Notes under the pieces: model-generated
Databases searched by the model: none
The model's input: the letters and a program-made list of their open reading frames with translations, nothing else
What the model was told of the DNA's origin: nothing
Source: Peromyscus leucopus
Lineage: Eukaryota > Chordata > Mammalia > Rodentia > Cricetidae
Length of the DNA stretch: 64,000 bases
Reading direction: 5' to 3'
Assembly (NCBI RefSeq): GCF_004664715.2
Contig: NC_051076.1
Location: 1,311,800-1,375,799 of the forward strand
Part shown: in pieces, positions 12,246 to 22,975 of the stretch
How the letters are laid out: the number at the start of each line of letters is the position of its first letter
Position numbering within the stretch: position 1 is the first letter of the stretch
Position numbers and translations under genes: made by a program

Positions 12246-13203
12246 TCTGGGAACAGCATGATTAAAGAATATTAACTATTTTTACTGAAAAAAGAAAAGA
12301 TACAAAAATACTTGACTTTGTATGCTTTTGATTAATGGACAAACAGCATGTGAAATTAATGAATCTGGGGAAGCTAGAATCTGCAGGCTTATCTTTATCA
12401 CAATGGATGCCATTTATTGGCAACTTGCTAAATATCATATGCTTTTACAGTAGTCCTCCCAGAACTCTAGAGACAATTGAACTCATTCCTGTTTCATAGG
12501 CCAGTGAGACTCAGAGAAACTAAGGTTTTGCTTAGCATGTCCTACAATTAGATAACATACCTTCTCTCTTCCACTAATGATGGCCAATTTCAATGACTAC
12601 AATTAGATTATGTTTGGATTTGTTTTAATTATTACAAATTTCTAAAGCTTTAATTATTCTTTTTAAGTATGAAGTTTGTCTTGAAATTGTCAGTGTGAAA
12701 CTGAGTATTAAACACAGTTTATGGGTAGAATTTTTTATTTTGAATCAGATGATTCCCTGGAATAGTTTAGACCTTTAAGGAAACTGTAATTTGGTTAGAA
12801 CTATTAATTAAACAACCTTAACATGTTTTCAGATCATATTGAAATTTAATACATTGCTATATAGTCTATGTAAAATAAAGAAAGAACATTATAAACATAT
12901 CACAAATTTAATCTTAGTAATTATCTTGCACTAAATATAAAACCATGTGAATTATTTAATATTATTTAAAGAGTACAAATTTCCTAACTATCACTTTAAT
13001 AACTCAAGAATTATCCACAATAGTAGGAAAAGATAAACCTGGGAGACAGACATCCTTAACACATTGCATATATATATAGCAAATTAGCTCCAAATAATCC
13101 AATCAAGAAATGGTAAAATACAATACAATTACAATTACAGAAGATTGAGTACAAATGGAAAGTCAATACATGAAAGAAGAGATGTATTTTTTTTTAATTC
13201 TGA
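12246..13203. other. Intron sequence, nothing recognised
   Basis: Very AT-rich with no gene or identifiable repeat. Confidence 0.4.
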
Positions 13204-13400
13204 CTGGGCTCAAGAGATAACTCAGTGGTTAAAAGTAATTACTCTTCTTCCAGAAGCCCTGATATTGATTCCAAGTATCCACACCAGGTGGCTCCCAACA
13301 CCAGGTGCCTGTAACTCCAGCTCCAGGGGGTTGACATCTCCTTCTGTCCTCTTGGGACACACACAGGAGGCATGCAAACATGTTCACATACACATAAGTT
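13204..13400 (+). repeat. B3 (B2-family) SINE
   Basis: tgggctcaagagataactca head, gccctgatattgattcc B-box-like block, caggtggctcccaacacc and gtaactccagctccaggggg body, and the tail catgcaaacatgttcacata. Full order for B3, diverged. Confidence 0.75.
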
Positions 13401-13404
13401 GAAA

Positions 13405-13830
13405 TGTTTTTTTAAACTGCTGACAAAGATGAAGGGAAAGATAATTCTTACCCACTGCTGGTGGGAATGCAAGTTGGTTCTGCCATTGTGAAAATCAGTG
13501 TGGAGATTTCTCAAAAAGCAAAAAATAGAACTACCTACCATAAAACTCAGCTGCACCACTCTGGGAATGTGCTTAAGGGGTTCTAAGTAGGCATACTGTA
13601 GAGACACTTGCACATGCATTGTTATTGCAACACCACCACAGGAGCTAACTTAAGAAGTCAACTGTGGTGTCCATCAACAAGTGACAGATAAAGAAAAAGT
13701 GGTATATAAAGTTTTATTCAGACAAAAAGAAAAAATTGATGACTTTTCAGGAAAATGGATGAGATTGGACAAGGTTGTATTTAGTAAGATAAAGTCTCAA
13801 AAACAAATATTATTCTTTTATGGCTAGTCT
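13405..13830 (+). mobile_element. L1 ORF2 3' fragment
   Basis: Contains ctgctggtgggaatgcaag, a gaaaatcagtgtggagatttctc block, the tggtgtccatcaacaagtgacagataaag-type stretch and atggatgagattggaca. These are landmarks of the ORF2 C-terminus. Many stops. Confidence 0.7.
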
Positions 13831-14044
13831 AGTATGCATTAATAAAAACATAACTTAATATAATATAGTTATAAATACATGATATATATGATCATAAAAA
13901 TTATGGGTTCACTTCTCTAGTGGGAAACTTGGTAGGACATTTTACTATAACATTTTCTTTATTTTATAATTTATATGGTCCCAAATTTCTCATTAAAGAC
14001 CTATGTAGTCTATGAAAACTGATTCTACCACTGACTTTAGAAAT

Positions 14045-14254
14045 AAAGCACAAGAAGCCGGGCAGTGGTGGCAGACGCCTTTAATCGCAGCACTCGGGAG
14101 GCAGAGCCAGGCGGATCTCTGTGAGTTCGAGGCCAGCCTGGGCTACCAAGTGAGTCCCAGGAAAGGCGCAAAGCTACACAGAGAAACCTTGTCTCGAAAA
14201 ACCAAAAAAAAAAAAAAAAAAAAAAAAAAGGAAGAAAAAGAAAAAAAGCACAAG

Positions 14255-14256
<2 letters not shown>
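14045..14256 (+). repeat. B1 SINE with target duplication
   Basis: Complete B1 from GCCGGGCAGTGGTGG (14057) through the poly(A) tail (about 14203-14244). It includes the Pol III B box GAGTTCGAGGCC. The 12-base target duplication AAAGCACAAGAA is perfect at 14045-14056 and 14245-14256. The intact duplication and long tail suggest a young insertion. Confidence 0.95.

Positions 14257-14305
<49 letters not shown>
14257..14305 (+). repeat. (CA)n microsatellite
   Basis: About 24 uninterrupted CA units, starting immediately after the downstream target duplication of the B1. Confidence 0.95.
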
Positions 14306-14308
<3 letters not shown>

Positions 14309-14409
14309 GGGAAAAAAAATCCATGAATTTGAAAGAGAGCAAAGTGCAGGTGCATGGGAAGGTTTGAAAAGAGGAAAATGATGTCATTATAGTATAATCT
14401 CAAAATACT

Positions 14410-15032
14410 ATTAAAAAGTAAAGCAGGGGGCCACACTAGGCTGACCTGAGGACCCCACAGCCACCACACCGGGCTCAGATCTACAGTGGGTAACAGCAAT
14501 GAAAGACTAGAGCGCCAGCTCACCACAGACAGCACCAAACATCTATACCAAGAAACACTTCAAAGAGCATAACTCCAGATGCCAAGATCCTAACCAAAAA
14601 CACAAACATGAACCAGGACATGCCTCATCCAGAAGCCAGCAACCCTATTGCAGTAGGCCTTGAGAAAAACAATTTAGTTGGAGCATAAAACAAGGACTTC
14701 AAAATTGCAATAATAAAAATACTCAAAGACCTTAAAGAGGACATGGATAAATGCCTAATAAAGACCATAAAAGCACAGAAAGTTTAATGAAATAATAAGA
14801 ACAATTCAAGATATGAAAGTAGAATTTAACAAAGAAATAAAATCACTAAAGAAAAATCAAAACTAAAATAAAACTAGGAATGAAAAACTTAGGATGTCAA
14901 ACAAAAACATCAGAGATAAGTAGTACCAATAGATATAAAGACATAGAAGATAAGATTTCAGGTCTTGAAGACAAAGTGGAAGAAAAGGATATCTCAGTCA
15001 AAGAAAATGGTATATCTAAAAGAAATCAAGAC
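14410..15032 (+). mobile_element. L1 5' fragment (5' UTR end and start of ORF1)
   Basis: The stretch ggctgacctgaggacccc and the following agactagagcgccagctca, then an A-rich ORF1-like part encoding a coiled-coil-like run (14880-15030). It breaks off where a second L1 5' region begins. The frame is interrupted. Confidence 0.6.
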
Positions 15033-18000
15033 AGCCCCTGCTCTACCAGAGGCCACTCTAGCCACCAGAACTCCAGGTAGGCCGCCTGCCTGCTGACCTC
15101 CCCCACACGCTTGCTGGCCCTCCTACCCTACTTCCAGTTCTCTTCTATTTCCTCCATTGTCACTGTGTCTCATTCAGCCACCAACTTTGGCCGACACCCT
15201 CTTTGACCAGAGGCCATGCTAGTTGCCAGAAGCTCAGTTAGACCACCTGCCTGCAGACCTCTCTCACACTTTTAGTGCCCCTCCCCCATCCTCAGACCCT
15301 CCTTTCTTTCTCATCACCATGTTTAAGCTCCTGACTAGGGCAGAGAGACCCCCTGCTCAGGTAAAGGCCTCTGCCACCAGAAGTCCAGTCCCCAACTTGG
15401 ATGGAAACCCCCTGCTCAATCACAGGTTGCACCATCTAGAAGACCAGAGAGAAAACACAAACCAAACAATAAAACACCCATCCAACAAAGACAAACTCAG
15501 AAATCAACACCTACACCTATAATTATCCCAAACACAGATGCCAAAGTAAAATGTCAGAGCCCAGCTATCCTATTACAACAAGCTCTGAATATTCCAACAC
15601 AGCTGAAGCACAAGAAAAAGACTTTAGAACCAAATTCATGAAGATGGTAGAGGTCCTTAAAGAGGAATAATTTCCTTAATGAAATCAAGGAAAAGACAAA
15701 TAAAAAATTGGAGGAAATGAACAAATCCCTTAAAGAAAGCCAAAAAAGAAAGAAAGAAAAAGCTCAAGTCAAGACAAAATAAAAACAAACAAAAATGCCA
15801 AGAAAAAGCAAACAGTTGAAGGAAATGAAGAAAACTGTTCAAGACCTGAAAATGGAATTAGAAGCAATAAAGAAAACACAAACTGAAGGAATTCTGGAAA
15901 TGAAAAATTTAGGAAATCAAACAGGAACTACAGACACAAACTTCACAAGCAGAATACAAGAGAAGGAAGAAATAATCTCAGGTGTTGAAGATACAATAGA
16001 AAAAATAGCAATGTCAAGTCCCCCCCTCCCAAAGATGTTAAATCTAAAAGTTCCTGACACAAAAATCCAGGAAATCTTGGACACTATAAAAAGACCAAAT
16101 CTACAAATAAGAGGAATAGAAGAAGGATAATCTCAGCTCAAAGACCCAGAAAATATTTTCAACGAAACCATAGAACATTTCCCAGCCTAGAGAAGCAGAC
16201 GCCTAAAAGGATACAAGAAGCATACAGAACAACAAATAAATTGGACCAGAAAATAAAGTTCCCTCACTGCGTAATAATCAAAACAATAAACGTACAGAAC
16301 AAAAAAAAAAGAATATTAAAAGCTGCAAGGGGAAAAGGCCAAGCAACATATAAAGAGAGACCTATCAGAATTACATCCAACTTCTTAATGGAGACTCTAA
16401 AAGCCAGAAGAGCCTGGAGACTCTAAGAGACCAAAGATGCCAGCCCAAACTATTATACCCAGCAAAATTTTCAATCACCACAGATGAAATAAGCAAGCTA
16501 TTCCATAATAAAGTCAAATGTAAACAATATATATCCACAAATTGATCCCTACAGAAGGTACTAGAAGGAAAAATCCAATCCAAGCACTTTAAGGAGGATA
16601 ATTATACCCATGAAAACACAGGAAATAAATAATCTCACATTAGCAAAACTGAAAGAAAGGAAACACACACACAAGCTCACACTCATACTAACATCAATAA
16701 CAAACTAACAAAAACAGGAATTAATAATCATTGGTCATTAATCTCTCTTAATTCCCTGATAAAAAGACACAGACTAACAGAATGGATATGAACCTGACTC
16801 CTTTTGCTGCATACACAAAAACATACCACAACATCAAAGACAGGCATTACTTTAAAGCGCTGGAAAAAGATTTTCCAAGCAAATGAACCCAAGAAGCAAG
16901 CTGGGGTAGCTATTCTAATATCTATCAAAATAGACTTCAAACCAAAATCAATCAAAAGAGATGGTGAAGGATACTTCATACTCATTAAAGGAAAAATTCA
17001 CCAAGATGATATTTTAATATTAACATCTATGCCCCAAATACAAGGGCACCCACATTTGTAAAAGAAACATTACTAAAGGTTAAATCATACATTGACACTC
17101 AACACATCGACAGTGGGAGATTCAAGACCCCACTCAGACCAACAGACAGATCATGAAGCCAAAAACTAAACAGAGAAATACTGGAGCAAACAGACATTAT
17201 AAGCCAAACAGATCTAACAAATCCATTGAACATTTCACCCAAGCACAAAGGAATATACCTTTTTCTCGGCACTCACAGAAGGGTCTCCAAAATTGACCAC
17301 ATAATGGGTCACAAAGCAAATCTCAACAGATACAAGAAAAATGAAATAACCTCCTGCATCCTATCACACCACCATGGTTTAAAGCTGGATTTCAACAACA
17401 GAAAACCTACAAACTCATGGAAATTGAACAACTCTCTACTGAATGAAAAATGGGTTAAGACAAAAATAAAGAAATTAAAGAATTCAATGAAAATGAATGT
17501 ATAACACGCAAACTTATTGGACACAATGAAAGTGGTACTGAGGAAAGTTCATATCACTGAGTGCTTATATAAAATAATTGGAGGAATCTCATACTAGCAA
17601 CTTAATAGCACACCCACAGGCTCTAGGACAAAAAGAAGTAAGCAGCCCCAAGATGAGTAGATAGACAACAGGAAATAACTAAATTGAAATCAATAAAATA
17701 GAAATCAAGAGAACAATGCAAAGAACCAATGAGACAAAGAATTGGTTCTTTGAGAAAAATCAACAAGATAGATAAACCCTTATTCAAACTAACTAAAAGA
17801 CACAGAAAAAATATCCAAATTAACAAAATCAGGTATGAAAAGGGAGACATAATAAACAGACATCAAGGAAATCCAAAGAATCAATAGATCATACTTTAAA
17901 AACCTATACTCCACAAATTGGAAAATCTAAAAGAAATGGATAATGTTTTTCATAGATACCACTTACCAAAATTAAATCAAGACCAGATAAATAAATTAAA

Positions 18001-19704
18001 TATTCCTATTATCTCTCAGGAAATAGAAGCAGTCATCAAAAATCAGGGCCAAATGGTTTTAGTGCAGAATTCTACCAGACTTTCAAAGAAGAGCTATTAC
18101 CAACACTCCTCAAATTATTCCACAAAACAGAAACAGAAGGAACACTGCCAGATTAATTTTATGAGGCCACAATCACCCTGATAACCAAACCACACAAAGA
18201 CTCAGCAAAGAAAGAAAATTATAAACCAATTTCCCTCATATAAACAGATGCAAAAATAATAAAACATCACAAATTGAACACATCAAAAAGATCATCCAAG
18301 TAGGCTTCATCCCAGAGATGCAGGGATGCTTCAACATATGAAAATCAATCAATGTTTACCATATAAACAAACTGAAAGAAAAAAAGCCACATGATCATCT
18401 CATTAGATGCTGAAAAAGCCTTTGACATAATTCAACAGCTCTTCATGATAGAAGTCTTGGAAAGAGTAGCAATACAAAGAGCATACTTCAACATAATAAA
18501 GGCAATTTACAGAAAGCCTATAGCCTACATTAAATTAGATGGAGAGAAACTCAGAGAAATCCCACTAAAATAAAGAACAAGATACAGCTGTTTACTCTTT
18601 ACATACCTATTCAATATAGTACTTGTTCTATCTAGAGCAATAAGAAACTGAAGGAGATCAAGGGGATGCAAATTGGAAAGGGTGAAGTCTTCATACTGCT
18701 ATTCACAAATGATATGATAGTATACATAGTGACCCCAAAAATTCTAGCAGGGGACTCCTACTGGTAAACACCTCAGTGAAGAGGTTGGATACAAGATCAA
18801 CCTCCAAAACTGTGTAGCCCTCGTATATACAAATAACAAAAAGACTGACAAAAAAATCAGGAAAACAGCTCCCTTCATAATAGCCAGAAATAATATAAAA
18901 TATCTTGAGATAAACTCTAACCAAGCAAGTAAAAGACTTCAAGTCTCTGAAGAAAGTAACTGAAGATGATATCAGAAGATGGAAAGCTCTCCCATACTCA
19001 AGAGTATGTTGGATCAACATAGTAAAAATGGCCATCCTACCAAAAGCAATCTATATATTCAATGCAATCCCCATCAAAATTACAACACAATTCTTTACAG
19101 ACCTTGAAAGTACAATACTCAACTTTATATGGAAAACAAACAAACAAAAAACCCAAAAAAACCCTCAGGATATCTAAAATAATCCTGAATAATAAAAGAA
19201 CTTCCAGAGGCATCACCATCCCTGCTTTCAAGCTGTACTACAGAGCTATATCAATAAAAAAAAATTTTAAAAAAAACCCACATGGTTTTGGCATAAGAAT
19301 AGACATGTTGATCAATGGAACCATATTGAAGACCCAGACATAAATTCACACACCCATGGACACCTGATTTTTGATAAAGAAACCAGAAGTACACAATGGA
19401 AAAAAGAAAGCATCTTCAACAAATGGTACTGGTATAACTGGATATCTATCTGCATGTAAAAGTATGCACATAGATCCATATTTATCACATAGATCCATAT
19501 CATCATTATGCACAAAACTCAAGTCCAAGTGGATCAAAGACCTCAACATAATATATGGTACACTGAACCTGATAGCCTTTTCCCATGCTATGATAATCAT
19601 GCTACAATCCATAGACCCAGAAAAGCTAAGTAACAATGAGGGCTGTAAGCAGTGTGCTTGGAACTTCCTGGGAAGGGGAAATAGAATAGATTTTGCAAAA
19701 GGAT

Positions 19705-20060
19705 GGGGGTGGGTGGGTGGGGGTGTGGAGGTGTGTGGAGGTGTGTGGAGGTGTGTGGAGGTGGGTGGGGGTGGGTGGAGGTGTGTGGAGGTGTGTGGAG
19801 GGGTGTGGAGGGGTGTGGAGGTGTGTGGAGGGGTGTGGAGGGGTGTGGAGGGTGTGGAGGTGTGTGGGAGGGGTGGGGTGTGTGGAGGTGTGTGGAGGTG
19901 GTGTGGAGGTGTGTGGAGGTGTGTGAGGTGTGTGAGGTTGTAGGGGTGTGGAGGTGTGTGGAGGTGTGTGGAGGTGTGTGGAGGTGTGTGGAGGTGTGTG
20001 GAGGTGTGTGGAGGTGTGTGGAGGTGTGTGGAGGTGTGTGGGGATGTAGGGGTGTGGGGT
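19705..20060 (+). repeat. G-rich minisatellite, 10-base unit
   Basis: Units of GAGGTGTGTG and variants. Nine perfect units run from 19951 to 20040; the left half is variable, mixing GAGGGGTGTG, GAGGTGGGTG and shorter forms. It opens with GGGGGTGGGTGGGTGGGGG (19705-19723), a textbook G-quadruplex pattern. The array lies inside the 3' UTR of the L1. Long open frames through it on both strands are low-complexity artefacts. Confidence 0.95.
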
Positions 20061-20512
20061 GGGATGGCAATGGGAAGGATTAGGTGTGGGGTTAGGATTA
20101 GGGTGGAGGGAGAGAGTAAAAGAGAGTAAAAGAGAGTAAAAGGAGAGATGACTAGAATTGGAGGGCATTTGGGGGCAGGGATGCGGAAACCTAGTGCAGT
20201 AGAAACTCCCAGGATTCTACAAGGGTGATCCTAATGGGACTCCCATTTACAAAGGGACTCTGAGCCGACCACGTTCTGTAACCAAGCAAGGCTTCCAATG
20301 GTGGGACTGGGATACCAACCCAGCCACGAAACCTTTGACCTACAATCTGTCCTGCCTGGCAGATGTGCTGGGGCAATGGAGACACAGAACTTGTAGGAGT
20401 GGCCAAGCCATGATTGGTCAAATTTGAGGCTCATACCACTAGAGGGAGCACAAGCCCAATACTGCCTGGATGAACAGGAACAGGAGTCTGAAAATGCAGA
20501 GACCTGGGATAG

Positions 20513-20568
20513 AAATAAATAAGTAAGTAAGTAAGTAAGTAAGCAAGCAGATAGATAGATAGATAGAT

Positions 20569-20627
<59 letters not shown>

Positions 20628-20700
20628 GATAGATAGATAGATAAGTAAATAGATGAATGAATGGATGGATAAATAAATGAATGAATGAATGAATGAATAT
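20513..20700 (+). repeat. Compound tetranucleotide microsatellite
   Basis: TAAG repeats (20513-20548), then GATA repeats with a few GATGATA interruptions (20549-20642), then AATG-type repeats (to about 20698). Confidence 0.95.
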
Positions 20701-20952
20701 GATTCCTGATGATATTCTGCTATACTCATAGATCAGTACATAGCCCAGTCATCATCAGAGAAGCTTCTTACAACAGTGATGGGAGCAGATGCAGATAGCC
20801 AAGCATTAGGTGGAGAGAGCCCAAATTGGAAATTTCCACTGGGTTCCTCCCCTTGGAGCTTGGTGAACACCACAGCAGAGAGGGAGGAAGAGTTGTAGGA
20901 GCCTGAAGGTTCAAGAACAGCAGAGAACGCAGCCCACAGAATCCACAAAGCA

Positions 20953-21092
20953 GGGCTCACAGGGGCTCACAGGGCCTCACAGGGCCTCACAGGGCTCACA
21001 CCCACGCTCACAGGCTCACAGGCTCACAGGCTCACAGGGCTCACAGTCGGCTCACAGGGACAGGGCTCACAGGCTCACAGGGGCTCACAGGG
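20953..21092 (+). repeat. GGCTCACAGG minisatellite
   Basis: Irregular array of GGCTCACAGG-type units of about 9-11 bases. It seems to have expanded from the short ggctcacaggggctcacag duplication normally found in the Lx 3' UTR. Compare 45968-45982, where only one unit is present. Confidence 0.9.
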
Positions 21093-21430
21093 ACTGAAGT
21101 AGCAATCACAGTGCATGTATAGGTCTGAGCTATGCCCTCACCCTCTGCATATACATTATGGTTGTTAGATAGGTGTATTTGTGGGACTACTAACAGCAGG
21201 AGTTGGGGGTGTCTCTGACTCTTTTGCCTTTGTTTCCCTTTTTCTCCTATTGGTTGCCTCATCCAGCCTTGATATGAAGGTTTGTGCATAGTCTTATTGT
21301 ATCTTATTTGATATCCCTGGGAGGTCTACTGCTTTCTGAAGGGAAATGGAGAAGTAGATTTGGGGAAGAGGGGGTGGGAGGGGAGAATGGAGGAGTGGAG
21401 AGAGGGGAAACTGTGGTCTGGATGTATTGT

Positions 21431-22975
21431 GTGTGAGAAGAATTATAAAAAGAAATCAAGGCACAAAACATCCAGAGATCTTGAACACTATGAAGAGACC
21501 AAGTCTATGAAAAATAGGCAAAGAGGAAGCAGAAGAGACTGAAGTCAAAAGCACAAAAAGTATTTTTTAACAAAATCATAGACATAATTTCCCAATCTAA
21601 AGAAAGAGATGCCTTTCAAGGTACAAAAAGCATACAGAACACCAAATAGTGTCAGAAAGGAAATTTTCTATAGCACATCTGTAAAACAAAGAAAGGATAT
21701 TAAAAGCTGCAGGGAAAAAAGACCAAGTCATCTATAAAGGCAAGCCCATTAGAACAACACTTGACTTTTCAGTGGAGACTCCAAGAGCCGGAAGTACTTG
21801 GATAGATGTTCTATAAATTCTAACAGACCACAGATGCCAACCAAAACTACTATATCTAGCAAAACTATCAGCCATAATTGATGGAGAAATAAAAACTTGC
21901 AATAAGTCAGTTTGTATCGGCAAATCTAGCTCTACCAAAGGCACCAGGAGGAAAACTTCAGCATTATGAGGTTAACCACACCCAAGAGAGCACAAAAAAT
22001 AATTAATATAAGGACAGTAAATCAAAATAAGGGGAGAAACTCATACTATAGGAACAAAATAACTGGAATAAATGAACACTGTTCATTAACTCAGTATCAA
22101 TGCTCTGAATCCCCCTAAGCAAAAGACACAGACAGATTGGATCAGGAAATAGGATCCATCTTTCTTATTTCTGCTGCATGCAAGAAACCCACCTGACCAT
22201 CAGAAATGGACATCACTGGACCAGCTCCCCACCAGGGAAGCTTCTTGCAGTAGATAAGAACCACAGAGACCCACAACTAGACAGTGAATAGAGAATGAGA
22301 AACTGTGGGGCACTCAGTCCTAAATGGGCTGTCACCATCAAACCTCTCCTTCTCAAAGCTCAGGGATCTATGTGGAAGAGGGCACAGAAAGATTATAAAA
22401 ATCTGAGGAGGTGGATGACTCCAAGGAAACAGTGTCTTCAAGACACGACAGGACTGATGCACCCCCGAACTCACAGAGACTGTGGCAGTGTGCGTAAGAC
22501 CTACACAAATTCAAGCCACACAGGATCCCAGCCCTGAGAGGAAGAAGTGGACATGGTGCCCCACCCCTTCCCATGAAGATATTGGCAGCTGATGTCCTCT
22601 GGTAAAGGGAAACCAGTTTCTCCCTCTAAGTGTCACTGCGTATGTCAACTTCAGAGCAGGCTCCTCGCCCAGGAATAGTTGGCTAACTTGAAATGAAGTC
22701 CATGTTGGTTGTTTGTTTTGTGGACTTTTTGTTTTATTTTGTTTTGTTTGGGGTATTTTGTTTTGTTTTGTTTTGTTTTATTGGTCTTTTGATTGTTTAA
22801 AAAATTTTGTGTGTTTTTATGGTTTTATTTTCATTTGTTTTTTGAGAAAGCGCATTAAGTTGGGTGGGTAGGCAGGTGGGGAAAATCTAGGAGGAGGTGC
22901 TGGAGGAGAAACATGAACAAAATATATGAAAAACAATTTAAATAAAATAAAAATGGTGTTTAAAGAACAAATAAA
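21431..22975 (+). mobile_element. Second L1 fragment, ORF1 end joined to a 3' UTR
   Basis: 21431-22210 corresponds to the ORF1 C-terminal half and the start of ORF2: ctgcatgcaagaaacccacct is the endonuclease landmark also expected after 16800. It then jumps directly to a 3' UTR (about 22220-22975) with a T/G-rich (TTTTG)n block at 22725-22785 and an A-rich end. Almost all of ORF2 is deleted. Confidence 0.65.

Larger units (their letters stand above)
15033..21430 (+). mobile_element. Long L1 with 5' region, decayed ORF1 and ORF2, and Lx-type 3' UTR
   Basis: Order: a GC-richer 5'-UTR-like region with two similar copies of accagaggcca.. (15047-15240); ORF1 remnants (about 15538-16650, Lys/Glu-rich coiled coil then a basic domain); ORF2 endonuclease start (16715); reverse transcriptase (about 17900-18800). 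The ORF2 C-terminal part is missing after about 19580, and the sequence jumps to the tail. The catalytic FADD is changed to FTND (near 18705). The 3' UTR follows from about 19600, interrupted by a minisatellite (19705-20060), tetranucleotide repeats (20513-20700) and a GGCTCACAGG array (20953-21092). It ends near an Lx-type tail with ggagaagtagatttggggaa. Not functional. Confidence 0.8.

Noticed and set aside
19371..20168. Open frames of 126-190 codons on both strands
   Set aside because: They run through the 10-base minisatellite. The product is a low-complexity repeat with no codon-usage signal, and both strands are open equally.
20953..21092. CRISPR-like regular array
   Set aside because: Units are about 10 bases with no unique spacers, in a rodent L1 tail. 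It is a minisatellite.
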